DNA from: Limnomonas spitsbergensis
Lineage: Eukaryota; Chlorophyta; Chlorophyceae; Chlamydomonadales
Length of the DNA: 64,000 nucleotides
NCBI GenBank assembly: GCA_037349105.1
Contig: JAYJMM010000039.1
Coordinates: forward strand, 5,920,501 to 5,984,500
Direction: 5' to 3'
Part shown: positions 10,800 through 22,271 of the stretch, in pieces
Position numbering within the stretch: the first letter of the stretch is position 1
Layout of the letters: every line of letters begins with the position of its first letter
Program-made: the position numbers and the translations under genes
The notes under the pieces: generated by a model
The model's input: the letters and a program-made list of their open reading frames with translations, nothing else
Told to the model about the DNA's origin: nothing
Database searches by the model: none

Positions 10800-10854
10800 G
10801 GTCGACACATTCACGTGCATGAAGAACAGCCGCATTAAAAGAAAGGAAAGCAAA

Positions 10855-10975
10855 GGAAGCAGTCAGGTCACCTGTAAGTGACCATCCACACAAGGGAGGA
10901 TGCCGATGGGTGGAAAAGGGGGGGACGACGGATATTCATTAACTCCTTTAATTATTCTGCTTCATTCTAAACGCC
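10855..10975 (-). repeat. Dispersed repeat, inverted relative to 21870-21985
   Basis: GTCAGGTCACCTGTAAGTGACCATCC...GATGCCGATGGGTGG...GACGACGGATATTCAT recurs as its reverse complement at about 21870-21985. It lies just upstream of exon 1 of the SGNH-like gene. No coding content; ends not resolved. Confidence 0.7.
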
Positions 10976-10976
10976 A

Positions 10977-12054
10977 ATGCTATCAGTATCATTCTTATTA
11001 ATACTATTGTCACTGTCGGACTCTCATAGCAACTCGCATAAGGCATTGGGTGTCCAGTGCTCGAGACATAGAATATCTGACAAACCGAAAGGATCTAAAA
11101 TAAACTTATCATCAGTATACATACCCACAAACTCTCCCCAGTATGCCGCACCGAGGATTGGCCGACCTAAGGGAAGCGGCACAGCAGGACCCTCGCGATC
11201 GACGCAACAACGGGGTACAGCAGCTGCAACAGCAGCAAGGAAAGCAGCAGAAGCAGAGGCAGCAGACACAGCTCGCTATGACGAAGCAGAGGATGATGTG
11301 GAGGAGCCCTCCACGTGGGGGCTACGTTGTGGGACTCAGCATGAAGCATGGAGGTGTGGCATTGCAGATTGCAGAGGCAAGTACTGTGACAGCCTGCCAG
11401 TCAATCTGACTAGGAGTAAGAGGGAAGCAGAAGGCCTGAGGGAGAGACTGCAAGATGAGGTGGACAGCTGGCAGCTACCTACATGCAGCAATTGCGAGCA
11501 AGACTCGCAGCGGGGCTTTACCCGCTTGCCTGCTGGGGAGGTCACTTACTATGGCCGGACCTGTGTCTTCAAGCTCAATCTCCATGATTGGCAGTGCACA
11601 TACTGCAACAAGAAGATCGCTCCCTCTCCTCTAACTTTTGGTTGCTTCCTTAGCACTCCAACGCTCAGGGTTACACAGTACGGCCGTATTGGCGGAAAAA
11701 CCCGTACCGTATCCGTACCGTACCGTACCGTTTGGCCGTTCCGTACCGCTCGGAACTACCGTATTGTCCATTTTCTGACTAGCCCATCCTAAAATCCCGT
11801 ACCGTACCGTACCGAATGACCGTACCGTGTTTCCGTACCAGGTTACCCTGCCAACGCTGCCTCAAGTCTGGTTTGAGTTGCATCTCCTTCAACTGTACAG
11901 GAGGCTCGGCCATGAGGGCTTGTCATCCACAGGTGTGAGGAGGTTTATATAGTGGTTGTGATGCATTTAACTAACACCTTGTTGTTTGACTTCCATCGCA
12001 GCATTTCTGAGCTCGCTCTCCGACGGACACGAGACTTGGTTTGACGCCTCCTAA
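10977..12054 (+). pseudogene. KDZ-transposase-like cysteine-cluster fragment, interrupted by a MITE
   Basis: The plus frame encodes RIGRPKGSGTAG (AT-hook-like), a low-complexity Ala/Gln/Glu stretch, then paired cysteines (WRCGIADC, LPTCSNC, WQCTYC) and FGCFLSTPT. This is typical of the cysteine-cluster region N-terminal to Kyakuja-Dileera-Zisupton transposases. A MITE (11666-11850) splits it. Across the insertion the protein continues LPQVWFELHLLQLYRRLG to a donor at 11932/11933, and a second exon from 12002 reads FLSSLSDGHETWFDAS to TAA (12052-12054). The catalytic DDE part is not present. The start is uncertain and the frame is open from before 10977. The KDZ assignment rests on motif memory. 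Confidence 0.55.
11666..11850. mobile_element. 185-bp hAT-type MITE with 8-bp target duplication
   Basis: Starts CAGGGTTACACAGTACGG and ends CCAGGTTACCCTG, flanked by CCAACGCT at 11658-11665 and 11851-11858. The interior is rich in CCGTACCGTA repeats. It has the same left end as the 87-bp element at 9501. It sits inside an open reading frame that continues in phase on the far side. Confidence 0.92.
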
Positions 12055-12149
12055 CACATCACGGCCTCCAGCTTTCAAGATGCATACAGCGGAGGCTATC
12101 TGTCCATGATAACAGAGCTCATGTAGGCCATACATTACCCCAGGCCATT

Positions 12150-12260
12150 AACGAGGCCACACCATGTACCCATGCCACACCATGTACCCCTGCTACACCC
12201 TGTACCCCTGCCACCCCCTGTACCCCTGCCACCCTTGTTACCCGCTGCCAGACTGCTAGG
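12150..12260. repeat. Short C-rich tandem repeat
   Basis: About six copies of a 19-20-bp unit (CCATGTACCCCTGCCACAC). Confidence 0.75.
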
Positions 12261-12361
12261 CTGCCACCCCTGCTGATCCAATGTAGCTACGTGCCCCGGA
12301 ACCGCAGCACCCTCCACACTTCCTCATCCTGATATTTTGGCAGGAGTGGAAAGGTGTTCTC

Positions 12362-12835
12362 CTGGCCCAAATCTGAAACTCACAGCTCAGCCTACAGTAG
12401 GACTGGCTTAAAAGGTAGCCGAATCAGCATGCGCGCTAGGCAAAGTGGAGCTAGCAGGTCACACAAATAAAATGTCCAGGATGGCCTGCAACTTTCAGGA
12501 TGGGTGAAGCCAGCACTAAGCAGACCAAATGCCAATTTATCTGGCTCAAATCTGAAACTCAGCCTACAGTAGGACTGGCTTAAAAGGTAGCCGAATCAGC
12601 GTGCGCGCTAGGCAAAGTGGAGCTAGCAGGTCACACAAATAAAATGTTCAGAATGGCCTGCAACTTTCAGGATGGTTAAAGCCAACACTAAGCAGACCAA
12701 ATGCCAATCTATCTGGCTCAAATCTGAAACTCAGCCTACAGTAGGACTGGCTTAAAAGGTAGCCGAATCAGCGTGCGTGCTAGGCAAAGTGGAGCTAGCA
12801 AGTCACTTAAATAAAATGTTCAGAATGGCATGCCC
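12362..12835. repeat. ~175-bp tandem repeat, three copies
   Basis: Units start at 12362, 12541 and 12713 with CTGGCYCAAATCTGAAACTC. They share GTAGGACTGGCTTAAAAGG and GTGGAGCTAGCAGGTCAC, and the third is truncated. No coding signal. Confidence 0.85.
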
Positions 12836-12839
12836 ATAA

Positions 12840-14585
12840 CTAGACCCTCTCTACCTCCATGAAGTGCATGTGAAGCTTGTCATAAATCAGCCTGTCAGTT
12901 GTTGTCCCCATAGTCTTCCCCCCAGTCTTCATTCTCTGCTCCTTGATCTCCCTCATATCCATCCACACCGTTTTGCCCCGACCCAGCTCAGGCTCGTCAG
13001 CGTCCTTCAAGATATCTTTGCACTTGGACAAGACTGACCTCCCTTGCTCTGCCAGCTCCTAATACCTTCCATTGAGGCATGCAGGAAATGAGCTTGGTCA
13101 GGGGGGTGCACACACCCTACTGAGCCTAGGGGACTGAGGGGAGGGGGCACCATACTGGGTTTATGGGACTGAGGGGGGGGCACACCGTACTTGAACTTAT
13201 CGACAGAGGGGAGGAGGGCACCTTACTGGGCCTTAGGGACTGAGGGGGGGGCACACCCTACTTGACCTTATGGACTGAGGGGGGGGGGCACCTTACGGGG
13301 CCTAAGGGACTGAGGGGGGGGCACACCCCTACTGGGCCTAAGAGACTGAGGGGGCTGGCACACACCCTACGGAACCTACGGGACTGAAGGGTGTGGAAGG
13401 GCACTGTTTTAGATGAAGTGGCATACCTGGGGGCCGGCCACGTTCACGATTGGCAGGTTCCTCCACATCAGAGTCATCAGAGCCATCAAGTCCAGCCCCA
13501 TTCACTGCACATGAACGACAATGGTGGGTAATGTGAGAAATGGAATCAGTTAGTAGTGGGGGAAGGAGACATGAGCATGCTCACCACTGGATAATCTTGG
13601 AGCACTTGTGTGAGCTCGGCGCCACCGTCCACGTGCGACAGGCATATGTGTGACACATGCGCCGAGAGGGGAAGGGGGGAGCAGAGGTCCCAAGTCCAAA
13701 CCTACCTCCTCGAGCATCTGAGCTGTCTTTTGAAAAGTTGCATCGTCAAAGGCTGCTGCTCCATCCTGAAGTTCTTTCTCTCCCTCTGCATCATGCATGG
13801 GGGCTGCTGCTGCAGGTGTATCCTGCATGGGGGCTGCTGCTGCTAGAGGATCCTGCATGGGGTCTGCTAGGGCTGCTTTTGTTGCATCATAAATGTGGGC
13901 TGCTGTTGTTGCATCCTGCATAGGGGCTGCTGCTGTTGTTGCGATTGTATTCTGTATATGGGCTGTTGTTGCTGCAGCATCCTGCATGGGGGCTACTGTT
14001 GTTGTTGCATCCTGCATGGAAGCTGCTGCTGCATCCTGCATGGGTGTTGCTGTTGTTGCATCCTGCATGGGTGATGTTGCTATTGCATCCTGCATGGGTG
14101 CTGCTGCTGCTGCATACTGCATGGGTGCTGTTGCTGTTACATCCTGCACTTGCATGGGAACTGTAACTAGTGCTGCCTTCTTAGTAGCTGCATGGGGAGG
14201 GGGGGCGTTTTCCTTGTCAGCTGCCCTGGCTTGTTCCCCCTTGTTTTTTTCCTTGCATGCCTGGTGGTGTAGCTGTTTCTTGTATGCAGCCCATGCTGGG
14301 TGAAGCTCAGCGGTCAAAGGGAGGACCCTCTTCTCCTCGAGGTACTGGAAGAATCCGGGAGACACTTCATCAGTGAGCTGCACGTCGCGCCCGGTGTCGA
14401 GCTGTCCCAGCAGCCTCACGGCGTCAGCATCGTCAGGACCATTCTTGTGCTGTGGATGGTAGAATCTGAAGATTCGCCGCAAAAACATGATGTGATTGTC
14501 GACGCTCTGAGCCGGCCAGTCCTTGGCGAAGACGCTTCCATACGCTCGGGCAAGGCAGAAGTCGACCTTCGTTCGCCCGGTTCAG
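12840..14585 (-). CDS. Unrecognised gene with MQDAT-type peptide repeats (partial model)
   Basis: On the minus strand an open segment from about 14585 to a plausible GTAGGT donor after 13706 encodes a conserved-looking start (VDFCLARAYGSVFAKDW, HIMFLRRIFRFYHPQHKNG), a region ELHPAWAAYKKQ, and about a dozen 9-11-residue repeats of the form APMQDATTA. The segment 12840-13058, preceded by an acceptor-like TATTAG, encodes a highly charged helical tail (SKCKDILKDADEPELGRG) and ends in TAG; it may be the terminal exon. The intervening 13059-13705 holds a G-rich minisatellite. The 5' end is not found. I do not recognise the family. It could be host or transposon-derived. Confidence 0.4.
13085..13420. 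repeat. ~36-bp G-rich minisatellite
   Basis: Units of GGGACTGAGGGGGGGGCACA plus CCCTACTTGACCTTAT, about nine copies, with runs of 7-10 G. Lies in the presumed intron of the minus-strand gene. Confidence 0.85.
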
Positions 14586-17500
14586 AGCAGTAGCACACCA
14601 CAGGAAGCGCTATCTTGACTGACGAATTCCTGCACCTTGTTGTCCAGGGTCCTCGATCTGTCACTTTGACTTTTCGACAAGCTACGATTTGAAGGAGTGG
14701 AAGTAATTTACGCTATAATTTACGATATAATTTACGTATCTTATTTGGTTAAGGGGTGTCGATTTTTGACATGTCGAAATTTCGAACTTGCCGAAACTCC
14801 GACATGCTGGCCTGAAGCATGTACCAACGGTTACAGGTGAGGCAGCAAGGAAGCAGGATGGTTGTCGCTGTTGGCTGCCTGTCAGTGGCGGGAGAGGGGT
14901 TAGCATTCTGCTGACTTACAACGTGTCCTTCAAGAATCCAATTTCAAGAAACACAACCCAGCAAACACATAATGGTATCAATAACAGGTAGAGTCGCTGA
15001 ACGCACCTGTTGTTTCGGACTGCCCGGACTGCCATCCTGTTCGGGCATCTCGTCTTCCAGAAGACTCTGACGATGACGGCTCCGACGAGGCATCTATAGC
15101 AAGCGCACAGTCTTGTTAGTAGCGAGCACACGCATTCATGATCAGGAAAGCTTCTGGTGGTTGCAAATTTCCTGTTCTTATTTACCTAACGCTTCAAGCT
15201 GCACATGCGATCTGCCAGGGTTTCTTCGACGTCTTGACACTCCTGCAGGGGAGGACACGCAATGAGCACCGCATACCTATGCATTCCACCGGTATGGAAC
15301 ATGCTCATATCACTGATACCAGCAGCAATGCATGTCTCACCTCCGCTGAGCTGGGTGGCGTTGGCATGGCCACCACGTTGGCGTCGTCGTTGGGCAATGG
15401 CACATTGCCTCTCTCGACGGGTCACTGCTTTCGGAGAAAAGTTTGTCACAGGTCGCCCACGAGGCATAAACTCACAGCGCAATAGTAGAACACGCGCCAA
15501 CATGCATCTTCTTTCAGGCGGCACCATACAATGCACCCATGAAACCAGAGGGCATCAAACGCATCCACACCTTCTCACCACATTCCCCGTCACACGTCAG
15601 CCTGCAACGCCGACTTCACGCCTCACACGTTCGTCGACAAACACATGCTACAAGCGCCGGATACCTCCCACCACAATAACCCAACACACAATTCCTAAAT
15701 GGGTTTCTTACGCCGTCGCCAACGGCACATGAAGCCGCACCTGCCCTTCGTACCCTTCCCCGGCCCCACCGTCGAAATTTGAACTTCGACACATCCACCT
15801 TCCCGTGTCAAGCTTCGGATTTCCCAATCTTATTTGGCTAAGGGGGGTCGATTTTCGACATGTCAAAATTTCGAACTTGCCGAAATTCCGACATGCTGGC
15901 CTGAAGCATGTACCAACGATTACAAGTGAGGCAACAAGGAAGCAGGATGGTTGTCGCTGTTGGCTGCCTGTCAGTGGCGGGAGAGGGGTTAGCATTCTGC
16001 TGACTTACAACGTGTCCTACAAGAATCCAATTTCAAGAAACACAACCCAGCAAACACATAATGGTACCAATAACAGGTAGAGTCGCTGAACGCACCTGTT
16101 GTTTCGGACTGCCCGGACTGCCATCCTGTTCGGGCATCTCGTCTTCCAGAAGACTCTGACGATGACGGCTCCGACGAGGCATCTATAGCAAGCGCACAGT
16201 CTTGTTAGTAGCGAGCACACGCATTCATATTCAGGAAAGCTTCTGGTGGTTGCAAATTTCCTGTTCTTATTTACCTAACGCTTCAAGCTGCACATGCGAT
16301 CTGCCAGGGTTTCTTCGACGTCTTGACACTCCTGCAGGGGAGGACACGCAATGAGCACCGCATACCTATGCATTCCACCGGTATGGAACATGCTCATATC
16401 ACTGATACCAGCAGCAATGCAGGTCTCACCTCCGCTGAGCTGGGTGGCGTTGGCATGGCCACCACGTTGGCGTCGTCGTTGGGCACTGGCACATTGCCTC
16501 TCTCGACGGGTCACTGCTTTCGGAGAAAAGTTTGTCACAGGTCGCCCACGAGGCATAAACTCACAGCGCAATAGTAGAACACGCGCCAACATGCATCTTC
16601 TTTCAGGCGGCACCATACAATGCACCCATGAAACCGGAGGGCATCAAACGCATCCACACCTTCTCACCACATTCCCCGTCACACGTCAGCCTGCAACGCC
16701 GACTTCACGCCTCACACGTTCGTCGACAAACACATGCTACAAGCGCTGGATACCTCCCACCACAATAAGCCAACACACAATTCCTAAATGGGTTTCTTAC
16801 GCCGTCGCCAACGGCACATGAAGCCGCACCTGCCCTTCGTACCCTTCCCCGGCCCCACCGTCGAAATTTGAACTTCGACACATCCACCTTCCCGTGTCAA
16901 GCTTCGGATTTCCCAATCTTATTTGGCTAAGGGGGGTCGATTTTCGACATGTCAAAATTTCGAACTTGCCGAAATTCCGACATGCTGGCCTGAAGCATGT
17001 ACCAACGATTACAAGTGAGGCAACAAGGAAGCAGGATGGTTGTCGCTGTTGGCTGCCTGTCAGTGGCGGGAGAGGGGTTAGCATTCTGCTGACTTACAGC
17101 GTGTCCTACAAGAATCCAATTTCAAGAAACACAACCCAGCAAACACATAATGGTACCAATAACAGGTAGAGTCGCTGAACGCACCTGTTGTTTCGGACTG
17201 CCCGGACTGCCATCTTGTTCGGGCATCTCGTCTTCCAGAAGACTCTGACGATGACGGCTCCGACGAGGCATCTACAGCAAGCGCACAGTCTTGTTAGTAG
17301 CGAGCACACGCATTCATATTCAGGAAAGCTTCTGGTGGTTGCAAATTTCCTGTTCTTATTTACCTAACGCTTCAAGCTGCACATGCGATCTGCCAGGGTT
17401 TCTTCGACGTCTTGACACTCCTGCAGGGGAGGACACGCAATGAGCACCGCATACCTATGCATTCCACCGGTATGGAACATGCTCATATCACTGATACCAG

Positions 17501-19178
17501 CAGCAATGCATGTCTCACCTCCGCTGAGCTGGGTGGCGTTGGCATGGCCACCACGTTGGCGTCGTCGTTGGGCAATGGCACATTGCCTCTCTCGACGGGT
17601 CACTGCTTTCGGAGAAAAGTTTGTCACAGGTCGCCCACGAGGCATAAACTCACAGCGCAATAGTAGAACACGCGCCAACATGCATCTTCTTTCAGGCGGC
17701 ACCATACAATGCACCCATGAAACCAGAGGGCATCAAACGCATCCACACCTTCTCACCACATTCCCCGTCACACGTCAGCCTGCAACGCCGACTTCACGCC
17801 TCACACGTTCGTCGACAAACACATGCTACAAGCGCCGGATACCTCCCACCACAATAACCCAACACATAATTCCTAAATGGGTTTCTCACGCCGTCGCCAA
17901 CGGCACATGAAGCCGCACATGCCCTTCGTACCCTTCCCCGGCCCCACCGTCGAAATTTGAACTTCGACACATCCACCTTCCCGTGTCAAGCTTCGGATTT
18001 CCCAATCTTATTTGGCTAAGGGGGGTCGATTTTCGACATGTCAAAATTTCGAACTTGCCGAAATTCCGACATGCTGGCCTGAAGCATGTACCAACGATTA
18101 CAAGTGAGGCAACAAGGAAGCAGGATGGTTGTCGCTGTTGGCTGCCTGTCAGTGGCGGGAGAGGGGTTAGCATTCTGCTGACTTACAGCGTGTCCTACAA
18201 GAATCCAATTTCAAGAAACACAACCCAGCAAACACATAATGGTACCAATAACAGGTAGAGTCGCTGAACGCACCTGTTGTTTCGGACTGCCCGGACTGCC
18301 ATCCTGTTCGGGCATCTCGTCTTCCAGAAGACTCTGACGATGACGGCTCCGACGAGGCATCTACAGCAAGCGCACAGTCTTGTTAGTAGCGAGCACACGC
18401 ATTCATGATCAGGAAAGCTTCTGGTGGTTGCAAATTTCCTGTTCTTATTTACCTAACGCTTCAAGCTGCACATACGATATGCCAGGGTTTCTTCGACGTC
18501 TTGACACTCCTGCAGGGGAGGACACGCAATGAGCACCGCATACCTATGCATTCCACCGGTATGGAACATGCTCATATCACTGATACCAGCAGCAAGGCAG
18601 GTATCACATCCGCTGAGCTGGGTGGCGTTGGCATGGCCACCACGTTGGCGTCGTCGTTGGGCACTGGCACATTGCCTCTCTCGACGGGTCACTGCTTTCG
18701 GAGAAAAGTTTGTCACAGGTCACCCACGAGGCATAAACTCACAGCGCAATAGTAGAACACGCGCCAACATGCATCTTCTTTCAGGCGGCACCATACAATG
18801 CACCCATGAAACCAGAGGGCATCAAACGCATCCACACCTTCTCACCACATTCCCCGTCACACGTCAGCCTGCAACGCCGACTTCACGCCTCACACGTTCG
18901 TCGACAAACACATGCTACAAGCGCCGGATACCTCCCACCACAATAACCCAACACACAATTCCCAAATGGGTTTCTCACGCCGTCGCCAACGGCACATGAA
19001 GCCGCACATGCCCTTCGTACCCTTCCCGGCCCCACCGTCGAAATTTGAACTTCGTCACATCCACCTTCCCGTGTCAAGCTTCGGATTTCCCAATCTTATT
19101 TGGCTAAGGGGGGTCGATTTTCGACATGTCGAAATTTCGAACATGCCGAAATTCCGACATGCTGGCCTGAAGCATGTA

Positions 19179-19361
19179 CCGTAGTCACAGACGTATTTCG
19201 TTACTTTGATCGTTCTTCAAGGAGCAACGAAATCAGTCGTGAAAATGTTTTTGACTGGAATATTTCATGTTAAGGGGCAATGAATCAAAATTATCGCCAA
19301 AACTGCGACTTTTTAAGCAACAACGAAATTCGAAAATAACGAAACACGTCCGTGACTACGG
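19179..19361. mobile_element. 183-bp TA-flanked MITE (satellite unit 5)
   Basis: Inverted termini CCGTAGTCACAGACGTATTT / AAACACGTCCGTGACTACGG with TA on each side (19177-19178 and 19362-19363). Units 1-4 have the empty site (CATGTACCAACG). TA duplication suggests a Tc1/mariner-type origin. No ORF. Confidence 0.9.
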
Positions 19362-20453
19362 TACCAACGATTACAAGTGAGGCAACAAGGAAGCATGATG
19401 GTTGTCGCTGTTGGCTGCCTGTCAGTGGCGGGAGAGGGGTTAGCATTATGCTGACTTACAGCGTGTCCTTCAAGAATCCAATTTCAAGAAACACAACCCA
19501 GCTAACACATAATGGTACCAATAACATGTAGAGTCGCTGAACGCACCTGTTGTTTCGGACTGCCCGGACTGCCGTCCTGTTCGGGCATCTCGTCTTCCAG
19601 AAGACTCTGACGATGACGGCTCCGACGAGGCATCTACAGCAAGCGCACAGTCTTGTTAGTAGCGAGCACACGCATTCATGATCAGGAAAGCTTCTGGTGG
19701 TTGCAAATTTCCTGTTCTTATTTACCTAACGCTTAAGCTGCACATACGATATGCCAGGGTTTCTTCGACGTCTTGACACTCCTGCAGGGGAGGACACGCA
19801 ATGAGCACCGCATACCTATGCATTCCACCGGTATGGAACATGCTCATATCACTGATACCAGCAACAAGGCAGGTCTCACCTCTGCTGATGAGCTGGGTGG
19901 CGTTGGCATGGCCACCACGTTGGCGTCGTCGTTGGGCACTGGCACATTGCCTCTCTCGGCGGGTCACTGCTTTCGGAGAAAAGTTTGTCACAGGTCGCCC
20001 ACGAGGCATAAACTCACAGCGCAATAGTAGAACACGCGCCAACATGCATCTTCTTTCAGGCGGCACCATACAATGCACCCATGAAACCAGAGGGCATCAA
20101 ACGCATCCACACCTTCTCACCACATTCCCCGTCACACGTCAGCCTGCAACGCCGACTTCACGCCTCACACGTTCGTCGACAAACACATGCTACAAGCGCC
20201 GGATACCTCCCACCACAATAACCCAACACACAATTCCCAAATGGGTTTCTCACGCCATCGCCAACGGCACATGAAGCCGCACATGCCCTTCGTACCCTTC
20301 CCGGCCCCACCGTCGAAATTTGAACTTCGTCACATCCACCTTCCCGTGTCAAGCTTCGGATTTCCCAATCTTATTTGGCTAAGGGGGGTCGATTTTCGAC
20401 ATGTCGAAATTTCGAACATGCCGAAATTCCGACATGCTGGCCTGAAGCATGTA

Positions 20454-20635
20454 CCGTAGTCACAGACGTATTTCGTTACTTTGATCGTTCTTCAGGAGCA
20501 ACGAAATCAGTCGTGAAAATGTTTTTGACTGGAATATTTCATGTTAAGGGGCAATGAATCAAAACAATCGCCAAAACTGCGACTTTTTAAGCAACAACGA
20601 AATTCGAAAATAACGAAACACGTCCGTGACTACGG
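20454..20635. mobile_element. 182-bp TA-flanked MITE (satellite unit 6)
   Basis: Same insertion point and near-identical sequence as the copy at 19179-19361, so the pair arose by duplication of an already occupied satellite unit and not by two insertions. Confidence 0.9.
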
Positions 20636-21654
20636 TACCAACGATTACAAGTGAGGCAACAAGGAAGCATGATGGTTGTCGCTGTTGGCTGCCTGTCAGT
20701 GGCGGGAGAGGGGTTAACATTATGCTGACTTACAGCGTGTCCTTCAAGAATCCAATTTCAAGAAACACAACCCAGCAAACACATAATGGTACCAATAACA
20801 TGTAGAGTCGCTGAACGCACCTGTTGTTTCGGACTGCCCGGACTGCCGTCCTGTTCGGGCATCTCGTCTTCCAGAAGACTCTGACGATGACGGCTCCGAC
20901 GAGGCATCTACAGCAAGCGCACAGTCTTGTTAGTAGCGAGCACACGCATTCATGATCAGGAAAGCTTCTGGTGGTTGCAAATTTCCTGTTCTTATTTACC
21001 TAACGCTTCAAGTTGCACATACGATATGCCAGGGTTTCTTCGACGTCTTGACACTCCTGCAGGGGAGGACACGCAATGAGCACCGCATACCTATGCATTC
21101 CACCGGTATGGAACATGCTCATATCACTGATACCAGCAACAAGGCAGGTCTCACCTCTGCTGATGAGCTGGGTGGCGTTGGCATGGCCACCACGTTGGCG
21201 TCGTCGTTGGGCACTGGCACATTGCCTCTCTCGACGGGTCACTGCTTTCGGAGAAAAGTTTGTCACAGGTCGCCCACGAGGCATAAACTCACAGCGCAAT
21301 AGTAGAACACGCGCCAACATGCATCTTTTTTCAGGCGGCACCATACAATGCACCCATGAAACCAGAGGGCATCAAACGCATCCACACCTTCTCACCACAT
21401 TCCCCGTCACACGTCAGCCTGCAACGCCGACTTCACGCCTCACACGTTCGTCGACAAACACATGCTACAAGCGCCGGATATCTCCCACCGCAATAACCCA
21501 ACACATAATTCCTAAATGGGTTTCTCACGCCGTCGCCAACGGCACATAAAGCCGCACATGCCCCTCGTACCCTTCCCCGGCCCCACCGACCGTCGAAATT
21601 TGAACTTCGACACATCCACCTTCCCACCCACTTCCAACCCTGCCGCGCTGAACA

Positions 21655-21835
21655 TCACACGCAACGCAACGCCCAATCTCAAGCAACCCAACAAACAGCT
21701 TCCAAATGTGTCCCCATCACCATCGGCCGCGACACCTCGGGAGGCCCCCAGCCTCCGGCAACCCCCCTGTCGATATTCGCCCCCCCTCCGGCCACGCCCA
21801 CCCCCGGCAGGCCGTTGCGCGTCGAATCTTATTAG
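21655..21835 (-). repeat. Dispersed repeat, inverted copy of 59010-59200
   Basis: Read on the minus strand, the block (GACGCGCAACGGCCTGCCGG...GGGGCGAATATCGACAGG...GGAGGCTGGGGGCCTCCCG) matches 59010-59200 in order and spacing. Its minus-strand right end lies against the satellite array. No recognisable coding content. Confidence 0.6.
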
Positions 21836-21869
21836 CCTGATGGTTAGCTGGAACGACGACAACGTTCAT

Positions 21870-21985
21870 AATTGAAGAAGTTAATTAACTGTCATTATGA
21901 TTTATGAATATCCGTCGTCCCCCCCTTTTCCACCCATCGGCATCCCCCCTTGTGTGGATGGTCACTTACAGGTGACCTGACTGAA
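21870..21985 (+). repeat. Dispersed repeat, inverted relative to 10855-10975
   Basis: Reverse complement of the block upstream of the first SGNH-like gene, including CCGTCGTCCCCCCC and GGTCACTTACAGGTGACC. The palindrome GGTCACTTACAGGTGACC lies near its right end. Confidence 0.7.
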
Positions 21986-22271
21986 GGAAGGAACTCCGTA
22001 TTTAAGGCGTGGATTTGAGGATGGCAAAGTGTGCTCACAGACTTGCCGCACTTAAGCGATCGCCTCTCGAAAGAGGGCCTGTGCACCCGCAACTTTTGGT
22101 TTGGGGGCCCCTTTTTATTCACCAACCGATTCGCACACCATATGGTGCACTCAGGACCATGTCGTTATTCAGGTAAGTCTGTCACTCAAACTTTAATACC
22201 GTACAGGGCGGGTCATACGTATCGTAAAAACGTGGACAGGCCCAGCAGTGCAAGGAGGTTTGGTCATGACT

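Larger units (their letters stand above)
14740..21626. repeat. 1.09-kb satellite, six head-to-tail units
   Basis: Units start at 14740, 15829, 16918, 18007, 19095 and 20370 (at CTTATTTGG). The first spacings are 1089, 1089, 1089 and 1088 bp, and the fifth unit is 185-187 bp longer because of a MITE; the sixth unit also carries one. Near each unit start is a palindrome cluster (CGACATGTCG overlapping CGAAATTTCG). Both strands hold recurrent open frames of 83-157 codons. On the minus strand an ORF (15186-15536 in unit 1) contains the basic stretch VTRRERQCAIAQRRRQRGG, and a further segment starts MPRRSRHRQSLLEDEMPEQD and ends at a GTGCGT donor-like site. Frames are kept in every unit, but because near-identical copies preserve frames anyway this is weak evidence for coding. 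The array edges lack the same 25-bp linker at each side. Confidence 0.95.

Noticed and set aside
15262..15732. 156-residue plus-strand ORF in each satellite unit as a gene
   Set aside because: It persists because the units are near-identical, it has a composition like translated noncoding DNA, and it overlaps a more basic minus-strand frame. Neither can be asserted.
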